Part shown: one piece after another, positions 10,760 through 22,597 of the stretch | How the letters are laid out: every line of letters begins with the position of its first letter | How positions within the stretch are numbered: the stretch's first letter is position 1 | Source: Phlebiopsis flavidoalba | Lineage: Eukaryota; Basidiomycota; Agaricomycetes; Polyporales; Phanerochaetaceae | NCBI GenBank assembly: GCA_035772785.1 | Contig: JAOCPU010000041.1 | Location: 124,001 to 188,000 of the forward strand | Direction: 5' to 3' | Length of the DNA stretch: 64,000 nucleotides | Made by a program: the position numbers and the translations under genes | Notes under the pieces: generated by a model | What the model was told of the DNA's origin: nothing | What the model saw: the letters and a program-made list of their open reading frames with translations, nothing else | The model's database searches: none

Positions 10760-13261
10760 ACGTGAGTATCCTGCTGGCCGCCACAGAAACGAACGTCGCA
10801 TTAACATGACTGTTCCACAGATTCACGGAAACTGTATCTTCTACGAACGGTTTTTATTTATCTAACCGTATGGACCCCCCGGACCCAAGAGTAGAAAAAA
10901 ACAAAGTACAATATACTATCCCTACACACGCACCAAATTTTGCCAAAGAAGTAGCTTTGGTCGTGCTCCGCGCCCGAGTGAGTCTTCTAATGTCCGCTCC
11001 CGCCAGCCAACCCCGCCGCTGGACGCCACACCCGACAGTACGGCAAGCACTCCGCGCGCGTCCCCTCAGCAAGTTTCCCGATTACGGGGCGATCGCGGCA
11101 CCTGGGCGACAAAGGACATTGTGACTGGCTGACCTGTGGGTGTCAGCTGTCAGCTCTGGACCCAGGGTGCCCGCTGGGTTCTCGACAATCGACGAAGGTG
11201 CAGTTCGTATTGAGCGCGCGGCGCTGCAGCTCGATACATGGCCTGGCTGGACTGGCGGGCGGGCCCGCGGCTTCGTTGCTCCACCTGCTACGCCTGCTCT
11301 CGCAGTGGCCCCCTTATACCACCACTCCTACCTCTGCTCCGCATTTCGGTTGTTGTCCTGTTTGTTATTCCATTTCTCGTGCCGCCGGCACGCTCGAATT
11401 ATGCTCTCCGTTTCTATTTCTCTCTCTTGCGCCATTCCGCCTCACTCCGCCCCGACGCATGCGCGTCATACACCGGCGAGTTCATCAGGAACCGAAGTCC
11501 TAATTACCTGTAATAGTGCTGTCCAGAAATAACGGCATAGGCCGCTGTTGTAGAGAAATTAAAGTTTTTTCGTGTAACTTACCCGTATGACAGAGATCGG
11601 TGATGCCGTCGCCGCCTGCGTCTGAGGTTCGCGTCACTCCCGAGGCTGCAGCGAAATCCCCGTAGATCGAGAACTGAGGTCGGCGCGCATGGGCCCTTGC
11701 GCGAATCTCGAGCGACGTTGTGGCGGCGGCGGCTACGCAAGATCGACGTGGGTGGTCAAGAGCGAGCGTTTGAGCTCCTTCCCCGATTACGAGAACTGTG
11801 AGTCCGCTGCCCAAATCTTTTCCTGCTGGGGCCTGTCGCAAGCCGCAGATTAGGCATGCAGCTGCATGCAGCTGGTGGAAAGGGGCATCCCGAGATTACA
11901 GAAGCCGTGTTCCGCCTTCAGCTGCAATGATAAGAACGCGACCTCGCAGCCGCATCAACTATGGTCGATACTGCCTGACGCCCAGAGATGGAGGGCCCAT
12001 GCCCATCATACCAATAAAATCAATAAAAGAGTAAATATGGAACGTCGGGGCCGCGTAGCTCGCTGCGCACATCTCCTTATTGATGCTAAATCTCGAACTG
12101 AAATTCAAAAGTACTCAGGATGAGAAGATGTGACCGAAAGGCGTCGGCCAGCTACATGAGCCGTATGGGCCACCGGGTTCATGGCCAAGCCACGTGTGGG
12201 TTAGGTTTTGGCCACTGATATTGTGAGCCAGGAACCTTAAGGAGCCTTAGGCCACAGACCAGCCCTGGAATAGTCTCAGCTCAAAATTGTGTACAGACAA
12301 GGACATGGTTCATGTAGCAAATACTGGGTAGTAATCTAGAAGAGACTCAACCATCTATGTGCAGGAAACAATGGGTTTCGGCTGCGAGTTTGAAGACGGT
12401 TAGGCCATGGACCAGAGGCAGGTTGCCGGTTGAGCACTCATCAACTTCCGTTATGTGTCATTTAAGGTTATATAACTATGAAATTCAGTACGCTGAGAAT
12501 ACTAGTGATTTTTGCGTGAATTAAAGAAGGAAGAGTGAGAGTGCTACATCGAATTCTGTGTGTATCGCAAGGAATATCGCCGGTTGCGCGGACAATTTGT
12601 ACTTGTTTGTTCCTGCGCAAGTGCTCGGACAACCCACTGATGAATGCCGCTTCGCTCGCAAAATATCTTGACGGAGCGGCACCCACGTACGTACGTCCGC
12701 TCCCGCCTGCGCGCCCGACGAGGCTGATCGGAACTGGAAGGCACGAACGCGCGACCAGACGAGCTCTCGACGGCGGCAAAGGGACCTGAGTAGCCTGACA
12801 AGAAGGTGATCTGTCAGTGCGGCTGGGGCAGCGTGATATTCGGAGGCATGGTGATAGTCCAAGTTTGAGTCAAACAGCATGTCGTATAGGCGCGTACGGG
12901 CGGGACATATGAAAGACGTCCACGTCTCGTGTTGCTCGTCAAAACAAACATCTCGCGTTTTTGTACCAAGGCAAGTGCAGCTCGTGTGTTCGTTGTGGCG
13001 GTCGCGAAGCTCATGAGTGTAGAAGCAGAATGGACACCGCGGTTACAGTGGACACGCGCAGAATCGAAGAGTTCCTGAAAGCGGTGACGCCCCGCTACCG
13101 CTCGCCTGGACAGAGGTGAGCTCATCCCTGAGTATATATCCGGCACACGAAGCCTGACCTGCGTATACCCCCTTTGCCCCTGAAAGCCGCCACGCAGACG
13201 AGGACATCCCAGCTGCCTTTGACCGCGCGCATCGCCGCGCCAATCGCGCACGACCTCGCCA
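10760..13261. other. Intergenic, no gene recognised
   Basis: About 2.5 kb without a recognisable protein on either strand. It contains a perfect 16-base palindrome, GCATGCAGCTGCATGC, at 11854-11869 and three tandem ACGT units near 12687. The part around 12000-12500 is more AT-rich. Confidence 0.3.
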
Positions 13262-14920
13262 ATGACGTCCGTGCTCTCATCGCAGATTCGTTACCATCGA
13301 AACTCGCATGTCAAGGTCAACGCACTCCCGATCGAAATATTGCAGACGGTGTTCCGCCTCGCAGGCCGCTCGGCAGAGGGTTGTGGCGAGACGATGGAGG
13401 TGCTGAGGATTTCCTGGACGTGCTCGCACTGGCGGACGCTTGCGCTCGGCGATCCTCAGCTCTGGCGGTACATCGACCTGCGATCCACCGATCTCGCGCG
13501 ACTGTTTATCGAGCGAAGTCGGCCGTGCACGCTCGTCATGGACATTCACCGCGAATGGTATTGTGGCGCCCAGATTGACGAGAGCAGGTCGTCACTCTGC
13601 CGGAATAATCTAGGACGTCTGGGAGCGCTGTTCTTTCAGCCGCTTTCTTCGACACTGCCGACCTGGGCTCTGATCAGCCTGCGCCACATCTCCAGGAGCT
13701 GACATTGGTCAACTACTATCGTACAAGAACATCTATACCAGCCTTTTCGACAACCAAACGCGCCAGCTACGTAATCTGGAACTGATGGGATGTCGACTGG
13801 CATGGCGAAGTGGTATGTACCGAAATTTGACGAAAACTGAAGCTGGAATTCTATGGACTGCTGCCGCATCCCGAAAAGGACAGGGATCTTCTCGCGCTCT
13901 TCCGGGACTCGCCACACATGAAGAGTCTCGAGCTGAAGATCATGGACGACAAGCAGACCCCGTGGGACCCGCTGTCGAACTTCCTGTTACCCACGGACCT
14001 GTACTCGGAACGCGAACACGGACATATCGGCATGCCCAATTTGCGCGAGCTAATCTTGGATCTTCCCTCCGAGTACATGCTTCACATCCTCCAGTCCATC
14101 CTCCTCCCCGGCGACATGACGCGCCTCGACCTCACCGCGCGCGCAGACAACGACTGGCTGACGAGCATGCTCATCAGCAAAAACGCTGCCTGCCCACCGA
14201 GCTCTTCCGCGACCTCCGCGACCTGTCCGTGATCCACAACCACCGGTAACGCGACGACATCATCACCTGCGGGATCCACGGGACAGGCCGCCGCGCCGAC
14301 GGCGCGCCCTACGAGCTCTCCGTGACGTTCTTCCCCGCTGCGCAAGGACACGCTGCCGATGAAGCTCGAGCCCATCGTGCGCACGATCCGCGCGGAGCAC
14401 CCGATGCCACTCGTCGAGCACCTGCAGTTCACCGAGAGAGCAGCCGCATCAGCAACGCCGAGCGCGGCGGCGCAGCGCAGGCCGTCGTCTCGCTCCTCGC
14501 GCATTGTGGGCAGTCGCTCGCGCGCCTCAGCTTGCACGGGTGCGGTGGTGTGCGCTGCTCGACCGGATATACAAGCGTGCGGTCGAGATGGCCACGGGTG
14601 CGGTGCTGCTGCAGCACGCGGCGGCGGCGGCGCGCGAGCCTCTCGCGCGGTTGGCGGCACTCGTCATTGACTCGATGGAGCTCTCCGCGGACGATTTTGC
14701 GCATCTTGTTTCGTTGTGCGAGATGCTCGCGCCGCGGCTTTCGATGGTGGAAATCAAGAACGTCGTGTGCACCGCGCGGTCCAGGGCCTCGGCGGAGAGT
14801 CTCATTGCGAGGTTCCAGAAGGTTGGCCTATCCGGTGCTGCCGCGTTGTCGGGCGTGGACATTTGGTGCGAAAAGGAAGAACAACGGCTTGACATACAAG
14901 CTATTTGCGCAGAAGCTTGA
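13262..14920 (+). CDS. F-box domain protein
   Basis: The N-terminus has QIRYHRNSHVKVNALPIEIL followed by QTVFRLA. This is the usual basidiomycete F-box: a short helical lead and then LP-x-E-I-L-x-x-I/V-F. Next comes RISWTCSHWRTLALGDPQLW, the standard continuation with a conserved C-x-x-W-R and P-x-L-W. The remainder contains leucine-rich stretches such as LTLVNYYRTR, LRNLELMGCRLAW, MKSLELKIMDD and MPNLRELILDLP, consistent with an LRR-like substrate domain. The C-terminus is IQAICAEA with a stop at 14918-14920. F-box proteins of this type usually link substrates to SCF ubiquitin ligases through Skp1; the substrate is unknown. Frame changes near 13640, 13760, 13845, 14190 and 14440 break the frame. 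The start could lie further upstream, since an open frame runs in from 13174. Confidence 0.75.
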
Positions 14921-15447
14921 AGGTGTGCCTAAATGGTCGTAAAAGGTTAGTAAGCTCCCAAATTAGTAGCTGGTGTGGCGCTCATGGGGAAATTCAGAAC
15001 ATTGGAAACAGTCTGTTGTGTCAGTGATATTAAAATATTCCAAGGTCCATTATACAGCTCTAGGCATCCGCTGCAGGGGCAGAACTCGTGTCTTCCGAGG
15101 AAGAGGAGGGCTGTTCTTGGCGAGCCAGCTGTATCCGAGGAATCGCTAGCGGCGTGGCCTTCGAACTCTGCCCAGCCCTCCCCTCAAACCTATGTCCACT
15201 ATCCGCTCTAATATTCGCGTCAGCTCATCGTTTCTACCCTATGTTAGCATCATGTCATCTTCTGCATTTCACGGACATCATACCTGGATCTCTCTTCTGC
15301 CCATTTCTCCTCCAAGTTACCCGCTAGAGATTCAACTTTCTGCGATAAAACCCTGCACTTGGTCTCTGTGTAGCTCTTCTATTCGTTCATCGACGTCTGT
15401 TTTTCCGCTTTGTATTACTGCGAGACGAGCGCCATGTTTCGCCAATA
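14921..15447. other. Intergenic, no gene recognised
   Basis: About 0.5 kb between the F-box gene and the next gene. The last 200 bases are pyrimidine-rich on the plus strand, as expected for a promoter and 5' leader. No other signal was seen. Confidence 0.3.
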
Positions 15448-17657
15448 ATGAGCACAGCTGCGACGCCCGAACAAGAAGCCTTCCGCGAGTGCATTTGCGC
15501 CGTTCTCGATATCCCTTGATACAAACAGTCAGACCGACTGATTCACGCGCAAGAAATAATCACGCACCTCGTCTCTGAGAGCGGCCGAACGTGTTGGGCT
15601 GTTCACCTAAAAGACGCGTCACCGAAGCTGAACTTCTGCGCGATGCATGCTCTGCGCGAGACCTATGCAGACATTCCGAAATGTCTCATGTCTGCGCGAT
15701 ATTTCAGCAACGAGAGCTAAAACAAGCCCCCGGATGGCTACTTACTGTTTAGCTTGCACTTTAATCTGGTTGCTTATGGGTTTCGCTAGGGTCTCACTGA
15801 GCCTTAGATTCAAGTATAGGTGTGCAGGTTACAACGCGGCCTTACTCGGATGACCAGAGACGCGAGCTTCGCCCGAAGCCATAACTATACGACGACTATT
15901 ACAGGATGGCTGGGTTGAGCAATGAGTGGAATCAGTGGATGGTGGATGTATGGAAGCAAGCAAGACTGCAAGCTCGCGGTCTTCGCAGGGTCGCCCCCCG
16001 GGCCACGCGTGCGCTCAGGCAGCGCGCAGCGCTCGCAAGCTCTTTGCTTCCGACACTCATCTCGCCGAGGCTCCTCGTCGTCGCCCGGCACGACGACGAC
16101 ATACCTTCTTGGCTCGAAATCCAAACTGTGTGACAGGTCAGAAACTCGGCGTGCAATGACTTCGCTATCCTCGCCTCTGGCTACAAGCGTGTCGCCTGGT
16201 GCGATGAACTCGATCGCGCTCTCGCCTGTTCCGTGGTCGAGAAATCCCAGTCGCCCCACGAGTCGTCGCTGGAGACAAAACTACGCATCGCAGAGGCCTG
16301 CTTGCTCGCGACACCGCGATCTACTACATGGAGAGCGTCCGCGAGGCGAACCGCGCCAAAGACTCGACCATCGTGCGTTTGCAACAGGAGAAGGAGAATC
16401 TCGAAGCGAAGCTTGCGTTGCATGTGTCTCAACACGGTCCTGAGGCCGTATGCTGCAAAGAGACCGACCATTTGAAGAAGATGAACGCGGAGCTTGTGGC
16501 GAAACTGGAGGCCCTGACTTTGAGCCCTCAGCTTAGGACTGCCATGGCGAGTATTGTGTCGCACAAGGTCAGTGGCTCAACCAGTAAGCGGGGGCTGATG
16601 GTTCTGTAGCCATCGCCATTGTCGCGTATGACGTTCTCAGTCCGACGGTCGACGCTGCTGCGACTTGATGAAGTCAGTACTCGGACGTGGACAGGTCCCT
16701 CCTTGTATCCTTATTTTCTCTAGTCTCCGGGCGAGTCTATCGATGCAACAATGCAAGCTCGCTTCGCTGTTCTCGCCGAACTGCCCATTCCAGAAGATAT
16801 ATCCAGCGACACGCTGGTACCGATCGTCATTCCTTCGCCGTTCAGTCTAGAGGACTTTCTTGGGACTATATTAGGAGTAAGGTCATGGTTTTGTCATGCT
16901 ACTGTACCATTGACTAGTCGACGATAGCCTATGAAAGTACAGTAAGTGCGAACATGACGCATTTTGACACAGCAGATCATATACGCATTTAGCCTCACCG
17001 ACTACCGTGTCTTTCAAGAGAAGACTACGTCCTGGTGTCCAGATCGCGAGGAACATGGCTACTATCTCACACCCTTCTTCAAATGCAACACCAACCCTCG
17101 TGTCGTAACAGCTCACCGATGGAACGCGGTCGACTTGGACCCGAGCTCAACAAATCCTCTGGTGATTAAATCATCACGGATTTTCTTTTGCTTGGCTGAT
17201 TTGTGGCGGCAGAGTGTTTTTTCAACAAGGACGGGAAATGGTACTATGCTGGTGTATACAAGACCTTCAGGCTCAAGGATATCACACCCGGAAGAATGGC
17301 GCAAGTTGCCTCCCGATGTACGTTGCTCTCTATGCCTCTAAACTTCAGCTTTCCTTCTACCTACGTGGCGACGACGCACAGACAACTCAAACGCTCGTCA
17401 AAGAAACAATACAACACCGGAAAAACACCTCGCCTCAAAAACGTCTACGAAGTCGGGCAGCTCTACTCTGCAGGCGCGCTCCGTGCCGCATGCGTCGGCC
17501 TCCATGCGTCGGGTTCAACGGGCCGCTCTACAATGCACTGCTATCCCAAGCGGATATGTGTGCGAAGACGGGGCGCTGGCGCGCAACGGGCGCGACGATA
17601 CCGTGGAACGCTGGAAACGATGTGAAGACTGAAGTTGTGAATATCTCTGTGGACTAG
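15448..17657 (+). CDS. Coiled-coil protein with C-terminal DUF6697-like domain
   Basis: The C-terminal part resembles the Agaricomycete family annotated as DUF6697 (function unknown). Landmarks are a tryptophan-proline segment (SWCPDREEHGYYLTPFF), then FFNKDGKWYYAGVYKTFRLK, EEWRKLPPD, TLVKETIQHRKNTSPQ, NVYEVGQLYSAGALRAACVG and GFNGPLYNALLSQADMC, ending at TAG 17655-17657. The middle part (16328-16560) is a clear coiled coil: MESVREANRAKDSTIVRLQQ and EKENLEAKLALHV. A proposed first exon at 15448 (MSTAATPEQEAFRECICAVL) carries an in-frame TGA at 15517-15519, then continues IHAQEIITHLVSESGRTCW. Its membership is inference. Several frame changes are present. No signal peptide or membrane segment was seen. 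Confidence 0.5.
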
Positions 17658-18526
17658 GATTCTGCTCCGACTTGGCTTTGGCAACTCTGGACTTTGCTCT
17701 GGCTGGTGGGCTCTCTGCAAGGAACTCGGGATAGAATGTTGATTTGTTGTTGTATTTGTACTGTCATGCATCGCGACGTATACCTGTATTTTCATTGCCT
17801 CGTCGGCTTTCGTGCATCGCGAAAGAACGCACTTTGTTCTCGAAATCGTTATTATCGTGCCACAATCGGTCATTAACAGTCTTATGATGCTTTGAAGAGC
17901 ATCCATTTCGGAGTTTCAATCCGTCAAGCGTCGTCTCTTATCTTCCTTCCTCTTTGTTTGTGTTGTACTTACCAAATAAATTCTGACATTCTCTTCACTT
18001 CCTTCACCTGTCTGCTTGTTGGTACACTCATGAACCCCTTGCAGTAAGATTCGGGCCTTATTTTCCTCATCAGCATGCTCATAAATCGCCTGTTAGTTGC
18101 TCGGACAGGAGTCTAAGCTTACGAATTATTTGACTTCGCGATGCGAGTGTCATGAGGTACCTACGCCTTCCATGCCTTTAAACCTGCTCCGTGAAGCACC
18201 TGCACGTCCAACAAATTAGCATCCTCTCCACAGAAGGCCACACACGAGACCTATGCAGTCAAATTCAGTCAGTGTGCATCAGCGTCGGCATTGACGAAAG
18301 GGATCAGTGATGGTGGCAGGAATACTGCACAGCCATGCGTTGGAGAAACTTCACGCATGCGGCCCAGGGTTCGCTCAGGGTGCCTCCTTGGTTGCGTAAT
18401 GAGCTGGTGATGTAACCATCGAGCCGGGTGACCAGGTCCATCGCCTCGCTCCGCCGCCACGGCCGCGACGCTACGCCATCCAAAAGCAGGAGCCCGCAAG
18501 CCCCGTCTGCACCCTACCCTTCCGCC
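17658..18526. other. Intergenic; 3' end of the DUF6697-like gene and promoter of GH43
   Basis: About 0.87 kb. No coding sequence was recognised. It is more AT-rich than the flanking genes and has no clear repeat. Confidence 0.3.
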
Positions 18527-19728
18527 ATGTTGCGCTCGACATTCCTTTCAACACTATTTCTCCTCCCCTTCGCATCCGCCGCGGCGATCGAAAAGCGCGG
18601 CATAACGGGGCCCGTCATCACGAGCAACTTCCCCGATCCGTCGTTCGTCAAGGGGCTCGACGGCACCTATTACGCGTTTTCGACGAACAGCGGCGGGAAA
18701 CATGTCCCCGTTGCCAATTCGGCCGACTTCAAGACATGGACGCTCACCGGCCAGGATGCGCTCCCCACCGTCGGCGCGTGGAGCACGGGCGGGGACGTCT
18801 GGGCGCCGGATGTCATTCAGCGTGGGTAAGCAGGTGTCTGCTTGCCCGTTTTTTAATGTGCTCATTGTGATGATGGGTAGCCCGACGGCAAATTCGTGCT
18901 GTACTATGCTGCAGACCAGAATGGAAACGGAGGCAAGCACTGTATTGGCGCGGCGGTGGGCGACAAACGCGCATGGCCCGTATACCCCAGAGGCAACGCC
19001 AATTTCGTGTAATACGGCCCAAGGAGGTGCTATCGACCCTGCGGGTTTTCGTAGACACTGATGGGACTGGTATGTGCAATCCATAGCGTATTTCCGGAGC
19101 TTTAACTCAGAATGCCCGATTAGTTTGGGTCGTCTGGAAGGTCGACGGAAACAGCATCGGGCATGGGCGGAAAACTGTAACAACGGTGGTTGCGCCTATA
19201 GTTTCCACTGTAAGTCTCAGCCACATTCACGCTGTGTATTGCATGCTGAATGGCATTTATTAGCCCATTATGCTGCAACAAATGAAAGCCGACGGAGTCA
19301 CCCCCACCGGCTCAGCAGTCCAGAGTACGCAGCTTCACTCACTTCCACACACGCGCTGACCACCCCCATACACTAGTCCTCGACCGCAGCGACGCCGACG
19401 GGCCGCTCGTCGAAGCCCCTTCGCTCGTCAAAGTAAACGGCGTCTACGTGCTCTTCTTCAGCTCCAACTGCTACGCCGGCGGGCTGTACGACACGTCCTA
19501 CGCGACCGCGACGAGCATCAAGGGTCCCTACACCAAGGCCCAGGCACCCGACGCGCCGCTGCTGCAGACCCACACGCCGTACTCGCAGCTCTACTCACCC
19601 GGCGGGCTCGATATCGGCCCTGAGGGCGTGAACGTGCTGTTCCATGCGGATTTGGGCACGACGGCGGATACGCGGCAGATGTATGCGGGGCAGGTGAAGA
19701 TTACGGCAAGACAGTGCATTTCACGTAG
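18527..19728 (+). CDS. Secreted glycoside hydrolase family 43 enzyme
   Basis: The product begins MLRSTFLSTLFLLPFASAAA, a good signal peptide, followed by EKR, a likely KEX2 site. GH43 landmarks follow. The N-terminal blade is SNFPDPSFVKGLDGTYYAFS, with the catalytic-base aspartate in FPDPS. Next are GDVWAPDVIQ and, after a GT-AG intron near 18826, DGKFVLYYAADQNGNGGKHC. AIDPAGF..DTDGT carries the pKa-modulating aspartate. LVEAPSLVKVNGVYVLFFSS carries the catalytic-acid glutamate. YSPGGLDI and VLFHADLG close the propeller. The natural end is probably TVHFT with TAG 19726-19728, reached after a one-base change; the uncorrected frame runs on to 19786. Family 43 acts on arabinan, arabinoxylan or galactan side chains, and the exact substrate cannot be read here. 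It converges on CDC73 with about 114 bases between stops. Confidence 0.85.
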
Positions 19729-19842
19729 TTCTGTTTGGTTGAATGCGAAAGCGAGCTATTTATTCGTGTGCTATGCGGGTGGGTGATGGGTATGGTCGTG
19801 AGCAAAAAAAATATGTATGATACAAGATGGAAGGTGAGAATA

Positions 19843-21522
19843 TTACTTCATGATCCACGGCTTGTTTGTCATACACCAAGCGTCCAAAGTTTTCCAAAAT
19901 TGCGCGACGACCGACTTGTCGACGTGTCGCCGGTTTACATCAATCTGAGTAGCACATCAACAATGAAGGTATATATACGGCAATGGGGAGTTTACCTTCA
20001 ATTCCGTGACGTTCCAGTCTTTGATCTTCGTGTTTGGTGGATCGCTAGTCAACGTGACATGGAATCCTTTCACTAATCGCGCATACAGTCAGCCACATAT
20101 TAGTCAGGAAACGAAGGGCTGGAAAGCGCACCGTGGTGGAAGAGAACCTTCGGGGTCACTCCACTTGTACGGCTTAAACTGCCACGCTTGGCCCGTAGTC
20201 ATGACGCACACCACACGGTCCCACGCGTCCTGCCCAAACTTCTGCAACGCCTCCGCCGAATCGACACAAAATCCTATTACTTGTCAGCACATCCAACAAC
20301 CACGAAATGGGAACCTGCGCGCACCGCGCGTGGGTCTCGTGCTCCTTGCCCGAGCTGTCGATCTGCGTGCGTTTGCGGTAGATGGGGATCATGTCCTCCG
20401 GTCGCGGGTTGCCCTCCGACGCGGCGCGTGCGCGCGCATCTTGCGGGCTCTCGAAAGATGAGTCTTTGCAAAAAGGGCTTGACGTTGTGCATGGTGATGA
20501 GGGAGGTGGGCGAGGAGGAGATGATGGGATGATGTGGTACATGTTGCCTGTGTTGCAGAGTTAGAGGCGGTGCACGGTGAGGATGTTTGTACTCACGAGC
20601 TTTCTTTGCCTGTAGTTTTGGGTCTGGGTGTCTGGTAAGCATTGGGTGGGTCACTGCGCGCGTATGGTGGGCTCCACCGGGTGTCATTTGGGTAGGGGCA
20701 GGTCCACCTTTGCCGGCCTCTTTGAGGCTTCTTTAGCTTCTCAGCAATGCAGTTTTTTACGCTAGTAAAGTTCTACATCAAATGAGCGCGCAAAATGGTC
20801 AGACTGTAACCCAAACGGTATTCTCTAAGAGCGACTTACATTGGCTTTAGTTCCATGGAGAACTGTTATCTATCACGAAGCTCGACCTCGTTCAACTTGA
20901 TCTTCTTTACTACTTCCACGTCTGCAAGATCAGGGACATGACTTCCTCTTCGTATGGGAGACGAAGTAGTGTTTGTTGAGCGAGATGCAAAGGGGGCTGA
21001 TGGCAAAGCCGAAGCCGCGCCTCGCGGGGGCGAGCCTGGTGGTGTTGTGGACTCTGCTACAAAGACATAAGCATCATCGTCCTCACAACATCATTTCATG
21101 GTAGCTAGGGGAGGCACATTTAATAGGCACAATATTTGGCACCTCACTGACCTTCCCCTCCAACCACTCGACCGCGTTCTTTACGCTCCGTAATGCTCAC
21201 GAACCCGCTCGCGAGCCCATTCTCTCGTCGCGCTTGCTTCATATACTCCGCCACAGACGCGTCGCGGAGCAGCCATGCTAGGTACACCGCATCGAGGGTG
21301 AAGAAGTCTGTAGGGTTTGTCGCTGGGTCTGACGAGGAAGTGCCCGGCTTGCGGAGGCGTGTCGGGGTCGACTTTGGTAGAGTGACGGAGGGCGAGAGGA
21401 TAATGTGAGTTTTGCAGACGACAGTGACTCTGTTGAGCCTGAGGCGTGTTTGAGAAGGTGGTTAATTGGTGTTTTAGATTTTATGGCTTGGCGCAAAGCA
21501 GGAGTGCGTCTGTGGTAGCCAT
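19843..21522 (-). CDS. CDC73: CDC73 / parafibromin, Paf1 complex subunit
   Basis: This is a subunit of the Paf1 transcription elongation complex, acting in the nucleus on RNA polymerase II. The start MATTDALLL with RQAIKSKTPI lies at 21522. It is followed by NPTDFFTLDAVYLAWLLRDA and SVAEYMKQA, the N-terminal region. The middle has EVVKKIKLNEVELRDR, and then EKLKKLKEAGKGGP, both typical of the family. The C-terminal Ras-like domain is recognisable as SSPTSLITMHNVKPFLQ, DMIPIYRKRTQIDSSGKEHE, TTGQAWQFKPYKWSDPEG and NTKIKDWNVTELK. After an intron it continues IDVNRRHVDKSVVAQFWKTL and ends NKPWIMK with TAA at 19845-19843. Introns interrupt the C-terminal half. Single-base frame changes occur near 21490, 21400, 20740 and 20440, two of them in short repeats. 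Confidence 0.92.
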
Positions 21523-22597
21523 GATGTTGTTTCGGTGGGGGACGCGAGCGGTGCGAGCGGGGAGCGTATGCGCGGGAGACCACGTGGAATACACGTGACC
21601 AGCCCTCGCGCGGTATAAATTCGAAGTTTTTCAGCGCGTCAGGGTTCTCGTGTCTGCTCTCATCTTCTTGTCGTCCTTTTCCCTCCAGTTTCTTTCAACT
21701 CGTGTGCAAGATTGTGTTAGAGGTCGCCTGTTGCTCAGGCACTCTAAGATGCTCCTTTAACTTCTTGGTTAGTCGAGGATGCCGGGTTTTACTCGCACCT
21801 CCACTTTTTTCTTCTAGGTGAGCTGGACGTTCTCTTTGCTCCAAAGTGATGAATATCTCTGCCGCCCCAGTCTTAGCACTATGCTGTGAAGACAGGCAGA
21901 GCAACAGCCAAACATTTGCACCTCTGACACCTCTTGCTGTGGACCGTATCAGAATATCCGACTAACATACTTTCTCAGATTCCCTCCCACTTTTCTCTTT
22001 GATGTCGATCTCAATCCCGAAGGGTGTAATCTATTGTGTGAGTGTTACTGTTTTCATAACATTCATGTCCACGCATGGCGTGCGATGATCCACACCGAAT
22101 GCAATTAGGAAGTGCCGTCTGAAGCACTCTTTCGGGAGTTCGCACTTGTCGAGACTCGTTTCTCTGATTCCATGCTCTCTTCTTGATGATGACTGCTTGT
22201 CGCATACATGTACTGACATCTCTTTCAGTTCTAGGTCGTCGTTTCGGTGCGTTTCGGTCTGCGTATTGTATTTAATGTAAGACTCGTGACCATGTATAGT
22301 AGTACTTTAGATGTAATGATAGTATTATCTCACCATGAGTGCGACTTTGCGTATGAATCTATTCTTTGCTCGTAACAGTGCCCTCTGTCTTCAAAGCTTC
22401 ACCTTTTGCCTGCACATTGCAACTCCGCATAGCAATGCAAAATAACGCAATAGAAAACGGGAAATGACATAAATACCCGGCCGTAACTGCCGCCAGGGCG
22501 CTTAGCATCGACGTAACGCGTAAACCAGACAGACCGCACTTCGTCCCGACTCTCATCTCGCTCATTTCTCTCTCATTTCTCTAATTTCTGGTATAGT
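21523..22597. promoter_or_regulatory. Divergent intergenic region CDC73 / PAN1 with TATA box and pyrimidine-rich leader
   Basis: The two genes point away from each other across about 1.07 kb. A good TATA element, TATAAA at 21614-21619 on the plus strand, is followed by long C/T-rich tracts (21650-21700, 21980-22010) of the kind seen in fungal 5' leaders. Only short open frames follow, for example one starting at 21848 of 38 codons with two adjacent cysteines. This could be a long leader with upstream ORFs for the downstream gene or a separate short transcript. A second pyrimidine-rich stretch at 22555-22585 sits just before the PAN1 start. Confidence 0.4.

Noticed and set aside
11854..11869. 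Perfect 16-base palindrome GCATGCAGCTGCATGC
   Set aside because: Too short and isolated to call a regulatory site or recombination site; no gene start nearby.
12687..12700. ACGT tetranucleotide repeat
   Set aside because: Only three units; no significance can be claimed.
15770..15850. Possible tRNA-like stretch
   Set aside because: A search by eye for the A box and the GGTTCGAATCC-type B box in the right spacing failed here and elsewhere in the window.
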